Below are positions 8,242 through 11,797 of a stretch of DNA of 11,797 bases, one piece after another (position 1 is the first letter of the stretch; each line of letters starts with the position of its first letter). The position numbers and the translations under genes were made by a program. This DNA is from CAWVWF01 sp963933885 (lineage in GTDB: Bacteria; Bacteroidota; Bacteroidia; Flavobacteriales_C; GCA-002722245), in assembly GCA_963933885.1 (NCBI GenBank), contig CAWVWF010000106.1:1-11797 (forward strand), written 5' to 3'. The notes under the pieces are model-generated. The model was given only the letters and a program-made list of their open reading frames with translations. It was not told where the DNA came from and did no database searches.

Positions 8242-9475
8242 CATATTAATATACTTATCTATTCTTATAATTACAGCTTGTCAAGGACCTCAGAGTTTAA
8301 ATCAAATTGACTTAGCCAAAGAATACGACAGTAATAGTTTAGAATTAACTTATCATTCTACATTCTCTTATGTAAATGATTCTATCACTGCTATTGATAT
8401 TCAATTCAATCCCAATCAATTACTCTTTTCTAAAAACACAAAATCAGAATACATATCAAGGTATTCTATTGCATACAAAGTATTTAAGAGTTATAATGAC
8501 AACGAGGCAGTAGATACAACTGAGATTCACTATTCCTTAAACCAAAACAAAAAAACAAGTCCTATAAAAAATCACAAGATTAAGATGTTTGTTCCTATGG
8601 GTTCAGACTATGTAGTTCAACTGACTTTAAAAGATGAAAACCGTCAGCAAGAGAAATCTAAATTCATTTCACTAAAAAAAACCAATAAGCATTCAGCAAG
8701 TTTTTTCACGATAAAGGCAAAAAGCAATTCAAAAAAAGGTAGTTTCCAAAAAGACAGCTTTGACATATCATATGGTTTACCTGAATCAAAGACACTAAAA
8801 GTTTTAACCTTTAATAGACAATCTGTTTCTGCTCCTAAACCCTATGAAGTAAGTTATACTTTCAGTTTCTTAGGTGAGCCGGACTCTTCATGGTTATCAA
8901 GTATACCATCAAATGAAAGCGCTACTTTCCCTCCATTAAAAAACGGATTCTATCATTTCATCACTGATACTATAAATAAAAAAGGATTTTCAACTTTTTA
9001 TGTCTCTGAAGAGTTTCCAAAAACTACTAGCCTAGATGATGCTATTGGAGCAATGGGATATTTACTATCTAAAAAAGATTACGCAAGATTAATTACACAT
9101 ATTGATAGCAGATCGGCATTTGAATGGGAATGGAAGAAAATTGCAGGAGGAAAAAACAGAGCTCGAAACTTGATCAAACAATATTACGAAACAATTAATC
9201 AGGCAAATCAACTTTTCACATCATTCAGACCAGGTTGGAGTACAGATAGAGGTATGATTTATATTATATATGGAGTTCCAAGTGTAGTCTACAGATATGA
9301 TGAATCTGAAGTTTGGATTTACGGTGAAGAAAATAATCTATTAAGCGAAGTATTTAATTTCAATAAAATCAATTCTTCTTTATCTCCTAACATCTACGAA
9401 TTAGAAAGAAACATCAATTACAAAACAAGCTGGGATAGAATGGTCACTTCTTGGAAAGAGGATCGAGGATACTAA
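8219..9475 (+). CDS. GWxTD domain-containing lipoprotein
   Basis: 418 residues. A basic N-terminus (K2, R6), hydrophobic stretch and lipobox ITAC with C21 predict a lipoprotein. The C-terminal third carries the GWxTD domain that names this Bacteroidota-enriched family: residues about 285-415, with GWSTDRGMIYIIYGVPS at 339-355 and the upstream helix with FEWEWKK and NLIKQYYETINQAN. The middle (40-265) is beta-rich and unrecognised. The function of GWxTD proteins is not established; membrane attachment is the safe inference. The ATG at 8219 lies inside rmuC (23-base overlap). It is preferred because it supplies the positive signal-peptide n-region; no other ATG, GTG or TTG lies in frame between it and the lipobox. 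The stop codon TAA (9473-9475) overlaps the stop of the convergent gene, leaving no room for an intergenic terminator. Confidence 0.9.
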   Translation: MKSTWRNNILIYLSILIITACQGPQSLNQIDLAKEYDSNSLELTYHSTFSYVNDSITAIDIQFNPNQLLFSKNTKSEYISRYSIAYKVFKSYNDNEAVDTTEIHYSLNQNKKTSPIKNHKIKMFVPMGSDYVVQLTLKDENRQQEKSKFISLKKTNKHSASFFTIKAKSNSKKGSFQKDSFDISYGLPESKTLKVLTFNRQSVSAPKPYEVSYTFSFLGEPDSSWLSSIPSNESATFPPLKNGFYHFITDTINKKGFSTFYVSEEFPKTTSLDDAIGAMGYLLSKKDYARLITHIDSRSAFEWEWKKIAGGKNRARNLIKQYYETINQANQLFTSFRPGWSTDRGMIYIIYGVPSVVYRYDESEVWIYGEENNLLSEVFNFNKINSSLSPNIYELERNINYKTSWDRMVTSWKEDRGY

Positions 9476-11307
9476 AGTCTAATACCCACACTCCAATCTT
9501 GAAAACCTTCATGGTTCACGTCACCAGAAGTAGATTGATATAAGTCTGAACCAATAGAATTCCCACTTTTAAATACATGGGCATTCAAATTATAAGATCC
9601 GAAAATTTCAAACCGTTTTCCTAATCTTAATGAAATACCACTAGCTAATCTCGTGTTCAAATCAATTTCATCATTTTGGAAATCCTTAGTGAACTGGTCA
9701 GTAGACAATTGGAAGTTAACACCAACGTACTCCCCTAAGGAAATCATACTCCCAATACCATAACCAATAGAGTATCTATCCTTCTCTACGAATCCAACGC
9801 TTAATAAATTATAAAAGCTTTTAACTCCAGATATAAGACTAGCTTTTGCAGTTATAGTAGGACTATGCTCAAACTGAAGTCTTGTATACCCTTTAGGTGC
9901 AATTGTAAATAAACCAATTGGAACACCACTAATTGAATCACTCACGATATTAAAAACACCTAATTGAACTCCACTAAGTTTCTTCGCGTAATTGAAAGGT
10001 GCAATCTGAATTCCTTTAACTCGCCCGCGTGCATGATTATGCATTCCTGCAATTTGAATTCCATCCACATCTTTCAATGCTACATTTAAAAAACCTGCAA
10101 CCTGACCACCTTTTGCTTTTCCGCCTACAACATTTAAGTAACCAGCAACTTGAATACCTTTTAGATTCTTTCCATAATTAACAAAACCAGAAACCTGAGC
10201 AGAGTTAATATCCTTTGGACATAAATTAACAAAACCGGCAATCTGAACTCCATTTTGTTCTTGCGTTGAAATATTTACAAAACCTGAAACTTGCGCTCCA
10301 TTAGAAGTTCCTCTTGCTAAATTTAAAAAACCTGCTACTTGAGCTCCATTCATCTCTGTTAAAGAAAGGTTTGTAAAACCTGCAACCTGAACTCCATCAA
10401 CCTTACCTCCTACTATATTAGAAAATCCTGATATCTGAACTCCATTCAAATCCTTTTTGATAATATTTAAAAAACCACCTACTTCAACCCCATTAACACT
10501 TCCAGTATATCCGGAAATAAGATTAAACGACAAAGGTGTAGAAGCAGATGAATTCATTAATCCATTTGAACTAATTCCTGGAACAAGTGAAACTTGATAT
10601 TTGTTGCTTGAAATAATTATATCACCAAAGTTCTTGGCGTGCGTTTTAAAGTCTTGACTCGTTAGCCATTTAACAAATTTAAGCTCTTCTATTTGCGCTG
10701 CTAAAGAATCTAACTGTTCTTTAAAATGTTTAGACATTGAGAATTCAATAGGTTCTGCTATTATCGAATCCTCATAATTACTTACTACAATCAGTGTATC
10801 TATGTAATCCTTTTTATAAACCATTAACGTTGAAGATTCTCTAGGATCTAATTCAATCTCGAAAGCTCCAGTAGAATCAGTAAGTACAGGTGTAAGATCC
10901 TCAGCAGAATATACCGTAACGTCTCGTAATTTCTCATTTGTTCTTGTGTCTCGAATAACCCCTCGAAATTTCACTTTCACAACGGGTTCTTCTTTTACAA
11001 CACGAGAAGGAAGTTTAATTACCACTGAAGATCCTATTACCAGAATGATCAAATCATCACCTAATAATTTTTTAAGAACAACTTCAAGTTTTTCATGAGA
11101 ATATTGAACAGTTACAATACTGTCTACTGGAATTTTTGAAGCATTAAAAGAAAATGAAAGTCCACATTTTTTTTCCAAACCACTTAATACCTTCTCAACT
11201 GAAGCTGTTTGTTTAGATAGAGAGACCTCACAATTTAATAAATTTTGAGACTTCGCAAAGCAAAAACAAAGTAGAAATAATATAGTTAACCTATTTACAA
11301 GATTCAT
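9472..11307 (-). CDS. STN plus carboxypeptidase-regulatory-like protein with thirteen 16-residue surface repeats
   Basis: 611 residues. A signal peptide covers about 1-20 (LTILFLLCFCFAKS/Q). Residues 26-100 match an STN domain (secretin/TonB short N-terminal domain; for example ASVEKVLSGLEKKCGLSFSF). Residues 113-190 look like a CarboxypepD_reg-type beta-sandwich (FRGVIRDTRTNEKLRDVTV, DSTGAFEIEL). Residues 193-210 form a short helix. Residues 271-473 hold thirteen tandem repeats of about 16 residues with consensus xxNGVQVAGFxNxxxx, resembling repeats annotated as the LA_2272 family in other bacteria. The 474-611 tail has barrel-like alternating strands. It overlaps the upstream FecR gene by 17 bases. 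This suggests the sensor partner in a FecR-ECF sigma pathway, in which the STN domain would contact the anti-sigma factor. No TonB-dependent plug or 22-strand barrel is present. The ligand is unknown, and the signalling role is inferred from context. Confidence 0.85.
   Translation of the reverse strand: MNLVNRLTILFLLCFCFAKSQNLLNCEVSLSKQTASVEKVLSGLEKKCGLSFSFNASKIPVDSIVTVQYSHEKLEVVLKKLLGDDLIILVIGSSVVIKLPSRVVKEEPVVKVKFRGVIRDTRTNEKLRDVTVYSAEDLTPVLTDSTGAFEIELDPRESSTLMVYKKDYIDTLIVVSNYEDSIIAEPIEFSMSKHFKEQLDSLAAQIEELKFVKWLTSQDFKTHAKNFGDIIISSNKYQVSLVPGISSNGLMNSSASTPLSFNLISGYTGSVNGVEVGGFLNIIKKDLNGVQISGFSNIVGGKVDGVQVAGFTNLSLTEMNGAQVAGFLNLARGTSNGAQVSGFVNISTQEQNGVQIAGFVNLCPKDINSAQVSGFVNYGKNLKGIQVAGYLNVVGGKAKGGQVAGFLNVALKDVDGIQIAGMHNHARGRVKGIQIAPFNYAKKLSGVQLGVFNIVSDSISGVPIGLFTIAPKGYTRLQFEHSPTITAKASLISGVKSFYNLLSVGFVEKDRYSIGYGIGSMISLGEYVGVNFQLSTDQFTKDFQNDEIDLNTRLASGISLRLGKRFEIFGSYNLNAHVFKSGNSIGSDLYQSTSGDVNHEGFQDWSVGIRL
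9889..10497 (-). repeat. Tandem 16-residue (about 48-bp) coding repeats, 13 units
   Basis: Lies within the STN-domain gene, residues 271-473. Units include VNGVEVGGFLNIIKKD, LNGVQISGFSNIVGGK, VDGVQVAGFTNLSLTE, MNGAQVAGFLNLARGT, SNGAQVSGFVNISTQE and QNGVQIAGFVNLCPKD. The later ones are INSAQVSGFVNYGKN, LKGIQVAGYLNVVGGK, AKGGQVAGFLNVALKD and VDGIQIAGMHNHARGR, followed by three degenerate 14-15-residue units. Gly3, Gln5, Gly8, Phe9 and Asn11 are the near-invariant positions. The DNA copies have diverged, so the conservation is at protein level and the array looks old rather than freshly expanded. Confidence 0.92.
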
Positions 11308-11797
11308 GTGTCACAATAATTTTTTCTTCACGATTTTCAAACTCAACATCCATAGCTACAGAAATCATCGTAAATACATCTTCAAGAGAATCATCATTAA
11401 AACGACCTTGAAATGTTTCTTCAGCCAATGATTCACAGTCAATTTCAATTTCTTGATTATAAACAGAATTTAGAACTTTAACCAAATCTTTCATTTTCGT
11501 TTTCTTGAAAACTAGCGTTTTAGTTGCGTAAAAGAGTGTTGTTGGATCTACGTAACTTGGTGCTTTCATTTCATTTGATTCTGAATGATAAATTAATGCT
11601 TCATCTTTTACTAGAATATGCGTTTTAACTTTATTGAAACGTGGATCAACTTTACTAAATGAAACTTTACCTGAATTTACAACAACCTCCGTTTTCCCAT
11701 TTCCTTCTTTAATATTAAAACTTGTTCCTAAAACAATTACCGGAACCCTGCCATTATATTCATCAACTTTTTGAACTAAATGAGCCGCTAAGTGCAG
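11291..11797 (-). CDS. FecR-family anti-sigma factor, C-terminal part (N-terminus outside window)
   Basis: The frame stays open from the right edge to a TAG at 11291-11293, giving 168 residues of an incomplete protein. The visible part begins inside the FecR periplasmic domain. VPVIVLGTSFNIK (18-30), TEVVVNSGKVSFS (36-48) and LVKDEALIY (62-70) match the family core. Residues about 94-168 are the C-terminal STN-like domain (DUF4974 type): TLVFKKTKMKDLVKVLNSVY, then ETFQGRFNDDSLEDVFTMI. The tryptophan usually found just before this domain appears to be replaced (TLFYATKTLVF). An internal Met at 11569 is not a start, because the homology continues upstream of it. FecR proteins span the inner membrane and control an ECF sigma factor in response to an outer-membrane partner. 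The sigma-binding N-terminus and transmembrane helix would lie beyond the edge. It overlaps the STN-domain gene by 17 bases. Confidence 0.93.
   Translation of the reverse strand: MHLAAHLVQKVDEYNGRVPVIVLGTSFNIKEGNGKTEVVVNSGKVSFSKVDPRFNKVKTHILVKDEALIYHSESNEMKAPSYVDPTTLFYATKTLVFKKTKMKDLVKVLNSVYNQEIEIDCESLAEETFQGRFNDDSLEDVFTMISVAMDVEFENREEKIIVTHESCK

Noticed and set aside
9889..10497. Regular repeats suggesting a CRISPR or DNA satellite array
   Set aside because: The period is three times 16 residues, units are conserved only at protein level, there are no unique spacers, and the array is fully inside an open reading frame.

Overview
The window looks like ordinary chromosome of an AT-rich member of the Bacteroidota, most likely Flavobacteriales. 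The evidence is the family content: a FecR-type anti-sigma factor next to an STN/carboxypeptidase-regulatory-like surface protein, a GWxTD lipoprotein, a YtxJ-type bacilliredoxin, a sortilin-like BNR propeller protein of the kind usually exported by the type IX system, and a TAnnTTTG-type promoter box. I see no mobile element, CRISPR array, tRNA, rRNA or integrase. Coding density is very high, and no stretch over 100 bases lacks a gene.

There are three transcription blocks. (1) Reading leftwards from 4440 to the left edge is a tight run of four genes: ytxJ (thiol-disulfide redox), a small predicted outer-membrane beta-barrel protein, lipA (lipoyl synthase), and a long BNR-propeller exported protein whose 3' end is cut off by the window edge. 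Gaps are 19, 11 and 12 bases. (2) Reading rightwards from 4523 to 9475 is a second run of four: an Omp85 (BamA/TamA-like) protein, an L,D-transpeptidase, rmuC and a GWxTD lipoprotein. Gaps are 13 and 16 bases, followed by a 23-base overlap. The two runs diverge from an 82-base intergenic region (4441-4522) that should hold both promoters. (3) Reading leftwards from the right edge to 9472 is the C-terminal part of a FecR-family anti-sigma factor. It overlaps by 17 bases a 611-residue STN plus carboxypeptidase-like plus 16-residue-repeat protein. That gene ends tail-to-tail with the GWxTD gene, and their stop codons overlap.

Block 2 and the end of block 1 are mostly cell-envelope functions: outer-membrane protein insertion, peptidoglycan cross-linking, surface lipoprotein and exported propeller. 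ytxJ and lipA add thiol and lipoate chemistry. Block 3 is probably part of a cell-surface signalling cassette (ECF sigma factor, FecR, outer-membrane sensor); the sigma factor would lie beyond the right edge. The sensor gene is the most interesting item. It keeps the STN signalling domain but replaces the usual TonB-dependent receptor with thirteen tandem repeats and a short beta-rich tail. I found no convincing wholly new system elsewhere.
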